Assembly: GCA_018882975.1 (NCBI GenBank)
Contig: VEQZ01000013.1
Span: 1-33,796 of the forward strand
Origin: Rhodocyclaceae bacterium
Lineage (GTDB): Bacteria; Pseudomonadota; Gammaproteobacteria; Burkholderiales; UBA3065
Direction of reading: 5' to 3'
Length of the DNA: 33,796 nt
How positions within the stretch are numbered: position 1 is the stretch's first letter; each line of letters starts with the position of its first letter. The notes beneath the pieces were generated by a model. That model worked only from the letters and a program-made list of their open reading frames with translations, was not told the DNA's origin and ran no database searches. Positions 24,574 through 33,054 of the stretch are shown here, in pieces. Made by a program: the position numbers and the translations under genes.

Positions 24574-25207
24574 CGGCATGGTGGCGGCGGTCGGCCGCAT
24601 CGAGGCGGTGACGCCGAGCGCCGGCGGCGCGCGCCTGCGTGTCGCCGCCGGGGCGCTGGAGCTGGCCGATGTGGCGCTGGGCGACAGCATCGCCGTGAAC
24701 GGCTGCTGCCTCACCGTGGTGGCGCGCGAGGGGGAGCACCTTGGCTTCGACGTCTCCGCCGAGACGCTGCGCTGCACCAGCGGCCTCGATGCGCCGGCGC
24801 CGGTGAATCTGGAAAAGTCGCTGCGCTTGGCCGACCGGCTCGGCGGGCATCTGGTCACCGGGCATGTCGATGGCACCGGCACCGTGCTCGGGTTCGAGCC
24901 GCTCGGCGACAACCGTCGGCTCACCGTGGCGCTGCCGCGTGCGCTGGCGCGCTTCGTCGCGCCCAAGGGCTCGGTCGCCGTGCAGGGCGTGAGCCTGACG
25001 GTCAACCGCGTTGCGGACGCGGCGGTGGCCGGCGATCCGGTGCTGGCGGCTTTGCCGCCCGGGCACAGCGCCTTCCAGGTCAACTTGATTCCGCACACGC
25101 TGGCGGTGACCACGCTCGGCGCGCTGGCCCCCGGTGCGCGCGTCAACCTCGAAGTAGACCTGCTGGCGCGCTACGCCGCGCGCTTCGACGAGGCCTCGGC
25201 GGCATGA
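24566..25207 (+). CDS. ribE: riboflavin synthase, alpha subunit
   Basis: A 213-residue enzyme that converts two molecules of 6,7-dimethyl-8-ribityllumazine into riboflavin plus the pyrimidine precursor. It has two lumazine-binding repeats: the first from the N-terminus '[15 protein letters not shown]' with '[12 protein letters not shown]' (about 47–58), the second from '[14 protein letters not shown]' (about 95–108) with '[14 protein letters not shown]'. The start is GTG 24566, giving the family-typical M-F-[ST]-G, inside the ribD 3' end. It is followed by ribBA with an ATGA overlap (25204–25207), so the three genes are tightly coupled. Confidence 0.96.
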   Translation: MFSGMVAAVGRIEAVTPSAGGARLRVAAGALELADVALGDSIAVNGCCLTVVAREGEHLGFDVSAETLRCTSGLDAPAPVNLEKSLRLADRLGGHLVTGHVDGTGTVLGFEPLGDNRRLTVALPRALARFVAPKGSVAVQGVSLTVNRVADAAVAGDPVLAALPPGHSAFQVNLIPHTLAVTTLGALAPGARVNLEVDLLARYAARFDEASAA

Positions 25208-26334
25208 TCCATGACCCGCAGATCCACCTCGCGCCGGTCGAGGACATCGTCGCCGACATCGCCGCCGGCCGTATGGTGATCCTGGTCGACGAAGCCGACC
25301 GCGAGAACGAGGGCGACCTCGTCATGGCCGCCGAGCACGTTACGCCCGAGGCGATCAATTTCATGGCGCGCTACGGCCGCGGCCTGATCTGCCTCACGCT
25401 CACGCCGCAGCGCTGCGAGCAGCTCGGCCTCAAGCCTATGGTGCGTGACAACCGCGCGCCGCTGCAGACCGCCTTCACCGTGAGCATCGAGGCGGCGCAG
25501 GGCGTGACCACCGGCATCTCGGCGCAGGACCGCGCCACCACCGTGCTGGCGGCGGTGCGCAAGGACGCTCGCCCCGAGGACCTGGTGCAGCCCGGGCACA
25601 TCTTTCCGCTCATCGCCAAGCCCGGCGGCGTGCTGGTGCGCGCCGGCCACACCGAGGCCGGCTGCGATCTGGCCATGCTCGCCGGTTGCGAGCCGGCTTC
25701 GGTCATCTGCGAGATCCTCAAGGACGACGGCACCATGGCGCGCCTGCCCGACCTGCTCGAGTTCGGCCGCGAGCATGGCCTCAGGATCGGCGCCATCGCC
25801 GACCTGATCCGCTACCGCGCGCACAACGAGCGCCTGGTCGAATGCGCGGCACGGCGCGAGGTGCAGACGCCGTGGGGGGCTTTTACGCTGCATGCCTTTC
25901 GCGAGACGCGCAGCGCCACCGTGCATCTGGCGCTGGTCGCGGGCGTCTGGGACGCCGGCGACGAGGTGCTGGTGCGCGTGCATGAACCGCTCTCGGTGGT
26001 CGACCTGCTGGACGCCGAGCCGGCCGGACACTCGTGGAGCCTGCCGCAGGCCTTGGCGCACATTGCCGCCGCTGGGCGTGGCGTGGCGGTGCTGCTGCGC
26101 CGCCCTGATGGCAGCGCCAGCCTGCTGCAGCGCGTGGAATCGCTGCTCGAGCCGGCCGAGCCGGCCAAGTTCGACCTGCGCAATTACGGCATCGGCGCGC
26201 AGATCCTCGCGGACTTGGGGGTATGTCGCATGCGCCTGATGGCGCAACGCCGCAAGATCCCGTCGATGGCCGGTTTCGGCCTCGAGGTGGCCGGATTTGT
26301 GGCACCCTCGGGCGAGCTGCTCGCCCCCCTGTGA
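25204..26334 (+). CDS. ribBA: RibB (DHBP synthase) fused to a degenerate GTP cyclohydrolase II domain
   Basis: A 376-residue two-domain protein. Residues 10–205 are 3,4-dihydroxy-2-butanone-4-phosphate synthase, which makes the four-carbon unit of riboflavin from ribulose 5-phosphate. The acidic loop '[11 protein letters not shown]' (29–39) and '[12 protein letters not shown]' are intact. The rest resembles RibA in fold ('[12 protein letters not shown]', '[20 protein letters not shown]'), but the zinc-binding 'ECLTGD…SLRCDC' segment of RibA is replaced by '[12 protein letters not shown]' with no cysteine, and the catalytic region is altered. The second domain should thus lack cyclohydrolase activity, and a separate ribA is expected elsewhere. 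The start overlaps the ribE stop. Confidence 0.93.
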   Translation: MIHDPQIHLAPVEDIVADIAAGRMVILVDEADRENEGDLVMAAEHVTPEAINFMARYGRGLICLTLTPQRCEQLGLKPMVRDNRAPLQTAFTVSIEAAQGVTTGISAQDRATTVLAAVRKDARPEDLVQPGHIFPLIAKPGGVLVRAGHTEAGCDLAMLAGCEPASVICEILKDDGTMARLPDLLEFGREHGLRIGAIADLIRYRAHNERLVECAARREVQTPWGAFTLHAFRETRSATVHLALVAGVWDAGDEVLVRVHEPLSVVDLLDAEPAGHSWSLPQALAHIAAAGRGVAVLLRRPDGSASLLQRVESLLEPAEPAKFDLRNYGIGAQILADLGVCRMRLMAQRRKIPSMAGFGLEVAGFVAPSGELLAPL

Positions 26335-26337
26335 ACC

Positions 26338-26415
26338 TTTGAACCCAGGCAAATCCTTGAGCCCCGTCGCTTTGAACCCTGCCCGTTCGAGCCCTGCCCA
26401 TTCGAGGCCACGCAA
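26338..26415 (+). repeat. degenerate 15-base tandem repeats between ribBA and ribH
   Basis: Five units start with TTTGAACCC or a close variant: 26338 (18 bases long), 26356, 26371, 26386 and 26401, the last four exactly 15 bases each. Two adjacent units are TTTGAACCCTGCCCG and TTCGAGCCCTGCCCA. They fill nearly the whole gap up to ATG 26419. GAGG within the last unit may act as a weak ribosome-binding site. Confidence 0.75.
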
Positions 26416-26418
26416 CGC

Positions 26419-26877
26419 ATGAGCATCGCCGCCCCCCGACTCGCTCCGGATGGCCACGGCCTGCGTGTTGGCATCGTCTGCAGCCGCTTCAACGATACCG
26501 TCTGCAGCGCCTTGCTGGCCGATTGCCGGCAGCGTCTGTTGGCGCTGGGGGTGGTCGCCGCCGACATCGCCGAGTTGCGCGTCCCCGGCGCGCTGGAGAT
26601 CCCGGTGGCGCTGCTGGCCATGGCGCGCAGCGGTCGGGTCGATGCGCTGGTGGCGCTCGGCGCGGTGATCCGCGGCGAGACCTATCACTTTGAGGTGGTA
26701 TCCGATGCCTCCGCCGCTGGCGTGCTGCAGGTGCAGTTGCAGACCGGCGTGCCGGTGGCCAACGGCATCCTCACCATCGACACCGACGCGCAGGCCGCGG
26801 CGCGCATGCGCAGCAAGGGCGGCGAGGCGGCCGAGGCGGCGGTGGAGATGGCCGTGCTGCTGCGGCCATGGCGCTGA
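26419..26877 (+). CDS. ribH: 6,7-dimethyl-8-ribityllumazine synthase
   Basis: A 152-residue lumazine synthase, which joins the RibB product with the RibD-derived pyrimidine to give the substrate of RibE. The N-terminal 'VGIVCSRFNDTV' (17–28) contains the aromatic/Asn substrate site, 'VPGALEIPVAL' (55–65) the phosphate loop region, and 'IRGETYHFEVV' (84–94) the catalytic His90. It ends with 'SKGGEAAEAAVEM', as usual. The family forms pentamers or 60-subunit shells. It follows ribBA after 84 bases filled by repeats and precedes nusB. Confidence 0.97.
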   Translation: MSIAAPRLAPDGHGLRVGIVCSRFNDTVCSALLADCRQRLLALGVVAADIAELRVPGALEIPVALLAMARSGRVDALVALGAVIRGETYHFEVVSDASAAGVLQVQLQTGVPVANGILTIDTDAQAAARMRSKGGEAAEAAVEMAVLLRPWR

Positions 26878-26919
26878 AGCCGTGATGCCGAACCCGCACC
26901 CCCGCGCAAGGCCCCGACC

Positions 26920-27438
26920 ATGACCTCGACCCGGACTCCGGCCACGCTGCCCGCCAGCCAAGCATCCACCGGTGGCAAGCCGCCGGCACGCCACCGCAAC
27001 CCGCGCCGTCGCGCCCGCGAGTACGCCGTGCAGGGCATCTACGAGCACCTGCTCAACCCGGGTCAGCGCGTCGAACTGATCCTCGCCCACCTGCGCGAGA
27101 ACGAGCACTTCTGCAAGGCCGATGGCCCGCTCTGCGATGCGCTGGTGCGCGGCGCCACGGCGGCGCAGGAGACGCTGGACGAGGTTCTGGCGCCGCACCT
27201 CGACCGCGCCGTGGCAGAACTCTCACCGGTGGAGCACGCGGTGCTGCTGCTCGGCGCGTGGGAGTTGCTGCGTGAGCCGGACACGCCGTTCCGCGTGGTC
27301 ATCAACGAGGGCATCGAACTCGCCAAGACCTTCGGCGGCACCGACGGCCACCGCTTTGTCAATGGCGTGCTCGACAAGCTGGCGCAGGCCGCGCGCCCTT
27401 TCGAGGCCACCGGCCAGTCGTCGTCGGGCGGCGCATGA
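26920..27438 (+). CDS. nusB: transcription antitermination factor NusB
   Basis: A 172-residue RNA-binding protein that, with NusE (S10), promotes antitermination on rRNA operons. The all-helical NusB domain runs from about 26 to 165: 'RRRAREYAVQGIYEHLL' (arginine-rich RNA-binding start), 'ELSPVEHAVLLLGAWELL', 'PFRVVINEGIELAKTFGGTD' and 'FVNGVLDKLA'. A 25-residue N-terminal extension rich in Pro, Thr and Ala precedes it. The ribH–nusB–thiL order is very common in proteobacteria. The thiL start lies 22 bases after its stop. Confidence 0.96.
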   Translation: MTSTRTPATLPASQASTGGKPPARHRNPRRRAREYAVQGIYEHLLNPGQRVELILAHLRENEHFCKADGPLCDALVRGATAAQETLDEVLAPHLDRAVAELSPVEHAVLLLGAWELLREPDTPFRVVINEGIELAKTFGGTDGHRFVNGVLDKLAQAARPFEATGQSSSGGA

Positions 27439-27460
27439 GCGCGCAAGGGGTGAACTCACC

Positions 27461-28570
27461 TTGGACGAGTTCGGCCTGATCGGCCGGTTCTTCACGCGGC
27501 CGGTCTCGCACACCGCGCTGGGTGTGGGTGACGACGCCGCGCTGGTCGACCCGACCCCCGGCTGCCAGACCGTGGCCGCCTGCGACATGCTGGTCGAGGG
27601 TGTGCACTTCTTCCCCGGTGCCGATCCGCGTGCCTTGGGTCACAAGGCGCTCGCCGTCAACCTTTCGGACCTTGCCGCCATGGGCGCCGCGCCGCGCCAA
27701 GCACTACTCGGCATCGCCCTGCCGGCGGCCGACGAAGCCTGGCTCGGTGCCTTCGCCGCGGGCTTCGCCGGGCTGGCGGCGCGCTTCAAAACGGACTGGG
27801 TGGGTGGCGACACCACCCGCGGCCCGCTCAACCTTTGTGTCACCGTGCTTGGCGAGGTGCCACGCGGCACCGCGCTGCTGCGCAGCGGCGCGGCGGCGGG
27901 CGACGACATCTGGATCTCCGGGGTGCCGGGCCTGGGTGCGCTCGGTCTGGCGCACCTGCGCGGCGAGTGCGCGCTGGAGGGTGCCGCGCGGGCTGCCGCC
28001 CTCACTCGGCTGCACACGCCGGAGCCGCGCGTCGGCCTTGGCGTGGCGCTGCGCGGTATCGCCAGCGCCTGTATCGACGTGTCGGATGGCGTGCTGGCCG
28101 ACCTCGGCCACGTGCTGCGGGCGAGCGGCGCGGCAGCCGGTGTGGGCGGCGCGTTCGCCGCCGAGCTCGACTGGGTGGCGCTGGCTGCGCCGGTGCGGGC
28201 GGCACTGGCGCCACCGCAGGGCGCGGCGGACGATGCGCTCGTCGGCTCGGCAACGGCGGGCGGGGTGGCCATCGACAGTCGCTGCGCTGCCGCTTCGCCC
28301 ATCCTGCCGATCGACGCCGCCCTGCTGCGCTGCGCCATGCTTGCCGGTGGCGACGACTACGAGCTGCTGTTCAGCGCGCCAGTGCTGCAGCGGGATGCCA
28401 TCGCCACGCTGGCCAGGTCCTGCGGCGTGGCGCTGACCCGCGTCGGCCGCATTCTGGCGCCGGCCGGCGGCGCTGATGCGGCGCACGGCCCGCGCGAGCC
28501 GCTGCTCACCCTGATCGAGGCCGACCGGCGCATCGCCTTGCCACCCAGCGGGTACCTGCACTTTGGCTGA
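27461..28570 (+). CDS. thiL: thiamine-monophosphate kinase ThiL
   Basis: A 369-residue kinase that phosphorylates thiamine monophosphate to thiamine diphosphate with ATP. Family motifs are 'GVGDDAALV' (near 20–28), 'DMLVEGVHF', 'HKALAVNLSDLAAMGA', 'VGGDTTRG' and 'CIDVSDGVLADLGH'. It has no in-frame ATG at the right place; TTG 27461 is chosen because AAGGGGTG lies about nine bases ahead and the protein then begins 'MDEFGLIGRFF', as the family does. It is some 40 residues longer than E. coli ThiL because of an Ala-rich insert (about 225–285). The stop overlaps the pgpA TTG start by eight bases. Confidence 0.95.
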   Translation: MDEFGLIGRFFTRPVSHTALGVGDDAALVDPTPGCQTVAACDMLVEGVHFFPGADPRALGHKALAVNLSDLAAMGAAPRQALLGIALPAADEAWLGAFAAGFAGLAARFKTDWVGGDTTRGPLNLCVTVLGEVPRGTALLRSGAAAGDDIWISGVPGLGALGLAHLRGECALEGAARAAALTRLHTPEPRVGLGVALRGIASACIDVSDGVLADLGHVLRASGAAAGVGGAFAAELDWVALAAPVRAALAPPQGAADDALVGSATAGGVAIDSRCAAASPILPIDAALLRCAMLAGGDDYELLFSAPVLQRDAIATLARSCGVALTRVGRILAPAGGADAAHGPREPLLTLIEADRRIALPPSGYLHFG

Positions 28571-29057
28571 GGCCAGCCTCGGATTCATGTTGCGCAACCC
28601 GCTGCATGTGGTGGCGCTGGGCGGCGGCGCGGGCCTGCTGCCGGCGCCCGGCACCTGGGGCACACTGGTCGCGCTGCCGCTCTACTGGGGCTGGCTGGCC
28701 GACCTGCCGGTGGCGTGGCAGGGCGCGGCCTGGCTGCTGGCGGCGCCGCTGTGCGTCGGCGTGGCCGGCTTCACCGCACGGCGCCTCGGCAGCGCCGACC
28801 CGGCGGCCGTGGTGATCGACGAGATCCACGCGTTTGTCGGGGTGCTGATCGTGCTGCCAGCGGAATTTCACTGGCAACTCTGGGCTTTCCTGCTGTTCCG
28901 CGCGTTCGACATCTTCAAGCCGCCGCCGGTGTCGTGGGCCGACCGCCGGGTTGGCGGAGGCCTTGGCATCATGCTCGACGACTGGCTGGCCAGCGCCATG
29001 ACCTTGCTGCTGCTGGCCTTGATCGCCCGCAGTATCGGACTTGCCAGCGCGGGCTAG
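28563..29057 (+). CDS. pgpA: phosphatidylglycerophosphatase A
   Basis: A 164-residue inner-membrane phosphatase that removes phosphate from phosphatidylglycerophosphate to give phosphatidylglycerol. Family marks are 'LGGGAGLLPAPGTWGTL' (20–36), 'VVIDEIHAF' with the acidic pair (about 84–92), 'FRAFDIFKPPPV' and 'GGLGIMLDDWLAS' with the C-terminal Asp pair. Three or four hydrophobic segments are seen. TTG 28563 overlaps the thiL stop; ATG 28587 is a possible shorter start with the first conserved block intact. It is followed by pncC after nine bases. Confidence 0.94.
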   Translation: MAEASLGFMLRNPLHVVALGGGAGLLPAPGTWGTLVALPLYWGWLADLPVAWQGAAWLLAAPLCVGVAGFTARRLGSADPAAVVIDEIHAFVGVLIVLPAEFHWQLWAFLLFRAFDIFKPPPVSWADRRVGGGLGIMLDDWLASAMTLLLLALIARSIGLASAG

Positions 29058-29065
29058 GGTGCGGC

Positions 29066-29560
29066 ATGGCTGACATCATCGACCCGCAGATGGTCTGGCT
29101 GGCCACCGAACTGGGCCATACCCTGCGCGAGCAGGGCCGCACCATCGCCACCGCCGAATCCTGCACCGGCGGGCTGCTGGCGGCCGCGCTCACCGAGGGG
29201 CCAGGCAGCTCGGCCTGGTTCATGGCCGGATGGGTGACCTACAGCAACGCCGCCAAGCAGCGCGACCTCGGCGTCGACGACGCGCTCATCCTTGAGCACG
29301 GCGCGGTGAGCGGCCCGGTGGTCGCGGCCATGGCGCAGGGCGCGCGACGACGTGCCGGCACCGACTGGGCGATCGCTGTGAGCGGCGTCGCCGGACCCGG
29401 CGGCGGCAGCGCTGCCAAACCGGTTGGCACCGTGTGGCTGGCGTGGGCTGGCGCCACCGCGGTGCGCAGCGAGTGCTGCCATTTCGACGGGCCACGGGCC
29501 TTGGTGCGTCACGCCGCCGTGTGCCATGCGCTCGCGACTTTGCTGGAGTGCCTGCGATAA
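29066..29560 (+). CDS. pncC: nicotinamide-nucleotide amidohydrolase (CinA C-terminal family)
   Basis: A 164-residue stand-alone CinA C-terminal domain, which deamidates nicotinamide mononucleotide to nicotinate mononucleotide in NAD recycling. It has the catalytic block 'TAESCTGGLLAAALT' (about 29–43), 'AGWVTYSNAAKQRDLGV' and 'AIAVSGVAGPGGGSAAKPVG' around 110–129. The N-terminal competence-damage domain of full CinA is absent, as in E. coli PncC. ATG 29066 gives the expected N-terminal length. It lies in the thiL–pgpA–pncC arrangement common in proteobacteria. Confidence 0.95.
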   Translation: MADIIDPQMVWLATELGHTLREQGRTIATAESCTGGLLAAALTEGPGSSAWFMAGWVTYSNAAKQRDLGVDDALILEHGAVSGPVVAAMAQGARRRAGTDWAIAVSGVAGPGGGSAAKPVGTVWLAWAGATAVRSECCHFDGPRALVRHAAVCHALATLLECLR

Positions 29561-29567
29561 TGACGCG

Positions 29568-30467
29568 ATGCACTTCACCGCCCTGCTGCTGACCCTGCTG
29601 CTCGATCGTCTGCGCCCGGTCGCGCCGGCCGAGGCTTTGCTGGCGAGCCTGCGCAACGGGCTGGCGGTTTTGGCGCGCGCCACCTGGGCCGGCGAGGCGC
29701 ACAACCCGTGGCTGGCCTTGGCCCTGGTCGGCGTACCGTTGATCGTGCTCGCCAGCTTTCTGCGCGGCTTGCTGGGTGGCTTCGGGCTGGTGCTGGACAT
29801 CGTCGTGCTGCTGCTGGTGGCACGTGTTGCCGAGGTGCTGCAGTGGGCCGACCGATTGGCCCGGGCGCTCGACGAAGGGCGCGACGGTGGCGCGGGCGAT
29901 CTGCTGCGCGAATCGCCCCTGCCGATCCCGTCGGTGCCGACCCAGCCCGCGGCGCGCGCGCGCGTGGCAATCGAGGTGCTGTTGCTGACCATGCATCGGC
30001 GCCTGTTCGCGCCGGTGCTCTGGTATGTCCTGCTGCCGGGCTGCATCGGCCCGCTCGCCTACCTGTTCGTCACCCTGGTGCACGAGGCTTGGACACGGCC
30101 GGACGCACCGCCGCCCTACGCCGAGGCGGCGCGCCGGCTATTGCGCTGGGTCGACTGGCTGCCGGCACGCGCCACCGCGTTGGCCATCGCGGTGGTCGGC
30201 AACTTCGAGGACGCGGTGTACGCATGGCGGCAACAGGCCGGCAATTGGACGGTGGAGGAGGAGGGCGCGATCCTCGCCAGCGCGGCGGGCGCGCTGGGCG
30301 TGCCACTCGGGGACCCGCGCCGCGCCACCCCGGAGTTCGCCGGCGAACCCTCCGGCGACGACACCGCAGCCACCACCGTGCGCAGCGCTGCCGGACTGGT
30401 CTGGCGCGCCATCGTGCTGGGCTTCGCCGCCTTGCTGCTGCTCGGGGTGGGGCGGGTGGTGGGCTAA
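29568..30467 (+). CDS. CobD/CbiB-family membrane protein
   Basis: A 299-residue membrane protein related to CobD/CbiB, the adenosylcobinamide-phosphate synthase family, and to AmpE-like proteins. Hydrophobic segments lie at about 46–66, 72–88, 145–170 and 275–297. The start 'MHFTALLLTLLLDRLRP' and the stretch 'RRLLRWVDWLPARATALAIAVVGNFEDAVYAWR', given here as overlapping blocks 'WVDWLPARATALA' and 'VGNFEDAVYAWR', fit that group. No other cobalamin gene is in the window, so a corrin role is doubtful. It starts seven bases after pncC and ends 24 bases before the convergent rsgA. Confidence 0.8.
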   Translation: MHFTALLLTLLLDRLRPVAPAEALLASLRNGLAVLARATWAGEAHNPWLALALVGVPLIVLASFLRGLLGGFGLVLDIVVLLLVARVAEVLQWADRLARALDEGRDGGAGDLLRESPLPIPSVPTQPAARARVAIEVLLLTMHRRLFAPVLWYVLLPGCIGPLAYLFVTLVHEAWTRPDAPPPYAEAARRLLRWVDWLPARATALAIAVVGNFEDAVYAWRQQAGNWTVEEEGAILASAAGALGVPLGDPRRATPEFAGEPSGDDTAATTVRSAAGLVWRAIVLGFAALLLLGVGRVVG

Positions 30468-30491
30468 GCGCCATCCCAGACGCCCGGCTCA

Positions 30492-31439
30492 TCAGCCGCC
30501 GAGCGAGCGCCGGATCGCCGTGTAGTGCGCCAGGCGCACGGCCGGGAACGCCCCTGCCGCGGCCGCCGCGCGCACTGCGCAGTCGGGCTCGTCGAGGTGC
30601 CGGCAGTCGCGGAAGCGACATCTCCCCAAATACGGACGAAACTCGGGGAACTGCGCATCCAGCGTCCCGCGCGGCACCGCATGCAGGCCGAACACCTGCA
30701 TGCCCGGCGAGTCGATCAGGGCCGATTGCGCATCGAGGTGGTACAGCCGCGCATGGGTGGTGGTGTGTCGACCGCTCTCGAGCGCGGCCGATACCGCCCC
30801 GGTGGCGGCATCGGCCCCGGCCACCAGCGCGTTGACCAGGCTCGATTTGCCCACGCCCGAGGGCCCCACTAGCACACTGACCTGTCCGCTCAGCAGCGGT
30901 CGCACCACCTCGGGCCCGTCCAGCGCGCTGAGTTCGGTCACGGGGCAGGCGCCCTCGAACACCGCCAGCGCACCACGCGCGCCGGCGTGGCGCTCGACCA
31001 GATCGATCTTGTTGAGCAGCAGTCGCACCTGCACGCCGGCGTGCTCGGCGGCCACCAGGCAGCGCACCAGCAGGTCCTCGTCCCAGCCCGGCCAGGTGGC
31101 GACCATCACCAGCGCCTGCGTCACATTGGCGGCGATGAGCTTTTCCTGCACCGCGTCGGCTCGGTAGAGCAGCGAGGTGCGCTCGAGCACGCGTTCGATC
31201 ACGCCGCCGTCGCCGGTCGGCGCGATGTCCACCCAGTCACCGCAGGCTACGCCGCCGCGTTTGCCGCGCGTCACGCAGTCGATGCGTTGGCCGGGCGAAC
31301 CGCCGTCCTCGTGCGTCTCGGCGGTGAAGCGCCGCCCGTAGGCGGCGACGATGCGTGCGCGGCGCGTGCCGGGCAGGGGCGGCGGCAGGGCGGCTGGCTT
31401 CAGGGGCGGACGCCCGGCGCTACGGCCACCCCGCGCCAA
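30492..31439 (-). CDS. rsgA: ribosome small subunit-dependent GTPase RsgA
   Basis: A 315-residue circularly permuted GTPase that helps late maturation of the 30S subunit. An N-terminal OB-fold (about 28–95: 'RIVAAYGRRFTAE', 'GDWVDIAPTGDGGVIERVL') precedes the G domain in permuted order: G4 'LLNKIDLV', then G1 'GPSGVGKSSLVNAL', then G3 'DSPGM'. The C-terminal zinc site reads 'CRFRDCRHLDEPDC' (Cys, Cys, His, Cys). The start is set at TTG 31439, the only usual start codon in frame near the family length, giving 'MARGGRSAGRPPL'; the ribosome-binding site is poor. The upstream frame to 31643 lies inside the M48 gene and was rejected. It probably follows that gene in one transcript. Confidence 0.93.
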   Translation of the reverse strand: MARGGRSAGRPPLKPAALPPPLPGTRRARIVAAYGRRFTAETHEDGGSPGQRIDCVTRGKRGGVACGDWVDIAPTGDGGVIERVLERTSLLYRADAVQEKLIAANVTQALVMVATWPGWDEDLLVRCLVAAEHAGVQVRLLLNKIDLVERHAGARGALAVFEGACPVTELSALDGPEVVRPLLSGQVSVLVGPSGVGKSSLVNALVAGADAATGAVSAALESGRHTTTHARLYHLDAQSALIDSPGMQVFGLHAVPRGTLDAQFPEFRPYLGRCRFRDCRHLDEPDCAVRAAAAAGAFPAVRLAHYTAIRRSLGG

Positions 31440-31497
31440 GCGGGTGGCCCGGCGCCCTCTACGGCCCGGGCACCGGCTGGTGGGGCGGATTGCCCGT

Positions 31498-32766
31498 TCA
31501 AGCGGCCGCCAGTATCGGTGCGCCGCCGCCCTGCAGTCGGGCGATGCGCTGCGCTGCCGGCGGGTGCGAGTCGTACACGGCCGAGTGCACCGGGTCGGGG
31601 GTGAGTGTCGACGCATTGTCCTTGTACAGTCGTACCAGCGCACTCACTAGCGCGTCGGCATCGGCGTGCTCGGCGGCATAGGCGTCGGCCTCGAACTCAT
31701 GGCGGCGCGAGTAGCTTGCCAGCAGCGGCCGCAGCACGAACAGCAGGTAGGGCGCCACCAGCATGATCAGCAGCAGGCTGCCGGCGGTGGTCGGCCGGTC
31801 CAAGCCCAGACCTTCGAATAGCGACGGGCTCTGCAGCAGCCAGCCCATCAGCGCGAACACCACGAAGCTCACCGAGAAAATCAGGACCAGCCGCCGGCTG
31901 ACATGCCGCCGTTTGTAGTGGCCCAACTCGTGCGCCAGCACCGCCTCGACTTCGGTCGGCGACAAGCGGCTGATCAGCGTGTCGAACAGCACGATGCGCT
32001 TGGCCGCGCCGAAACCGGAGAAGTACGCGTTGCCATGGCTCGAGCGGCGCGAGTTGTCCATCAGGTAGAGCCCGCCCGACGCAAAGCCGCAGCGCGCCAG
32101 CAGGGCCTCGATGCGCTGCTTGAGTTCGCCATCGGGCAACCGTGAAAACTTGTTGAACAAGGGCGCCACCACAGTGGGATACAGCGCCATGACCGCGACA
32201 TTGAAGCCGGCCCAGACCGCCCACGCCCAGATCCACCACGTCCCGCCGGCGCTGGCCATGATCCACAGTACCAGCGCCATGAGTGGCGCGCCGATAGCCA
32301 CGGTCATGACCACCTTGGTGAGCAGGTCACGCAGGAACAACCCCTTGGACATGCGGTTGAAGCCGAAGCCGGCCTCGAGCCCGAACACGCGCTGCCACGC
32401 CAGTGGGAGTTCCGCCGCGCCGCCGATCAGGCTCACTGCGCCGATCAGCAGCAGGCCGTGCAACAGGCCATCGCCGACGCGCGCAGCGATCTGCGCATCC
32501 AGCCACGCGATGCCGCCACCCAAAGTGAACACCAACAGCAGGCCAGTGCCGAGCAGCAGCTCGTGCATGGCGTGGCGGGTCTTGGCCACCGTGTAGTCGG
32601 CGGCGCGGGCGTGCGCCTCGTCGCCCACCGCCTGCGCAAAGGCCGCTGGCACACGGTCGCGGTGCGCAGCCACGTGCGCGATCTGCCGCCGCGCAAGCCA
32701 AAGGCGCGCCAGCGTCACGCTGGTGACAAGGAGGATAAAGGCCTGGGTGATGACTTGCGTGTCCAA
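31498..32766 (-). CDS. Ste24-like M48 family membrane metalloprotease
   Basis: A 422-residue polytopic zinc protease resembling CAAX prenyl protease 1 (Ste24) and HtpX. The zinc site is 'VLAHELGHYKRRH' with His, His and the catalytic Glu, and the third ligand is in 'RHEFEADAYAAEHAD'. Seven or so membrane helices frame it (first about 5–25, then 68–90, 100–118, 150–200, and two after the HELGH motif). Its bacterial substrate is unknown; prenylated proteins are absent from bacteria, so membrane protein quality control is a reasonable inference. ATG 32766 directly follows a spaced region with a hairpin. rsgA begins 58 bases after the stop. Confidence 0.93.
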   Translation of the reverse strand: MDTQVITQAFILLVTSVTLARLWLARRQIAHVAAHRDRVPAAFAQAVGDEAHARAADYTVAKTRHAMHELLLGTGLLLVFTLGGGIAWLDAQIAARVGDGLLHGLLLIGAVSLIGGAAELPLAWQRVFGLEAGFGFNRMSKGLFLRDLLTKVVMTVAIGAPLMALVLWIMASAGGTWWIWAWAVWAGFNVAVMALYPTVVAPLFNKFSRLPDGELKQRIEALLARCGFASGGLYLMDNSRRSSHGNAYFSGFGAAKRIVLFDTLISRLSPTEVEAVLAHELGHYKRRHVSRRLVLIFSVSFVVFALMGWLLQSPSLFEGLGLDRPTTAGSLLLIMLVAPYLLFVLRPLLASYSRRHEFEADAYAAEHADADALVSALVRLYKDNASTLTPDPVHSAVYDSHPPAAQRIARLQGGGAPILAAA

Positions 32767-32854
32767 GGTGTCAGATCCGGATCAGAAAGGGGTTTGCATG
32801 GGCTTGCGAAAGCGAACGGTGGGGCGAGAACACCCTTGCGCCGGGCGCGTGATC

Positions 32855-32881
32855 CGCACCCTCGCTGAGACAGAGGGTGCG
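32855..32881. promoter_or_regulatory. 9-bp hairpin in the M48 protease–orn intergenic region
   Basis: CGCACCCTC (32855–32863) pairs exactly with GAGGGTGCG (32873–32881) around GCTGAGACA. No T-run follows on either strand. It sits in the 288-base divergent gap 32767–33054, which has no gene and otherwise nothing I can identify. It may be a protein-binding site or leader structure for either gene. Confidence 0.45.
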
Positions 32882-33054
32882 CCATGCGGTTCGGCGGTGC
32901 CACCGGCGCATCCGCAATTTGGCCCGCCGAGCCTGTGCGACAATCCGCCACCGTTGTCGTTTGATGATGCTCTGCGCCGCGTCGCCGGCGTACCGCCCGG
33001 CCGCGTGGCCGACCCTGCGTAATTTACCGAATCCCCGCTGGATCTGCCTGCGCC

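Noticed and set aside
22897-25146. Long minus-strand open frame across nrdR, ribD and ribE
   Set aside because: The plus-strand genes carry complete zinc and catalytic motifs; this frame has none.
25171-27198. 675-codon minus-strand open frame
   Set aside because: It is antisense to ribBA, ribH and nusB and has no recognisable domain.
32855-32881. CTGAGA in a hairpin loop, suggestive of a TPP riboswitch
   Set aside because: The other conserved TPP elements (the ACCTGATC arm and the closing helices) are absent, and neither neighbour is a thiamine gene.
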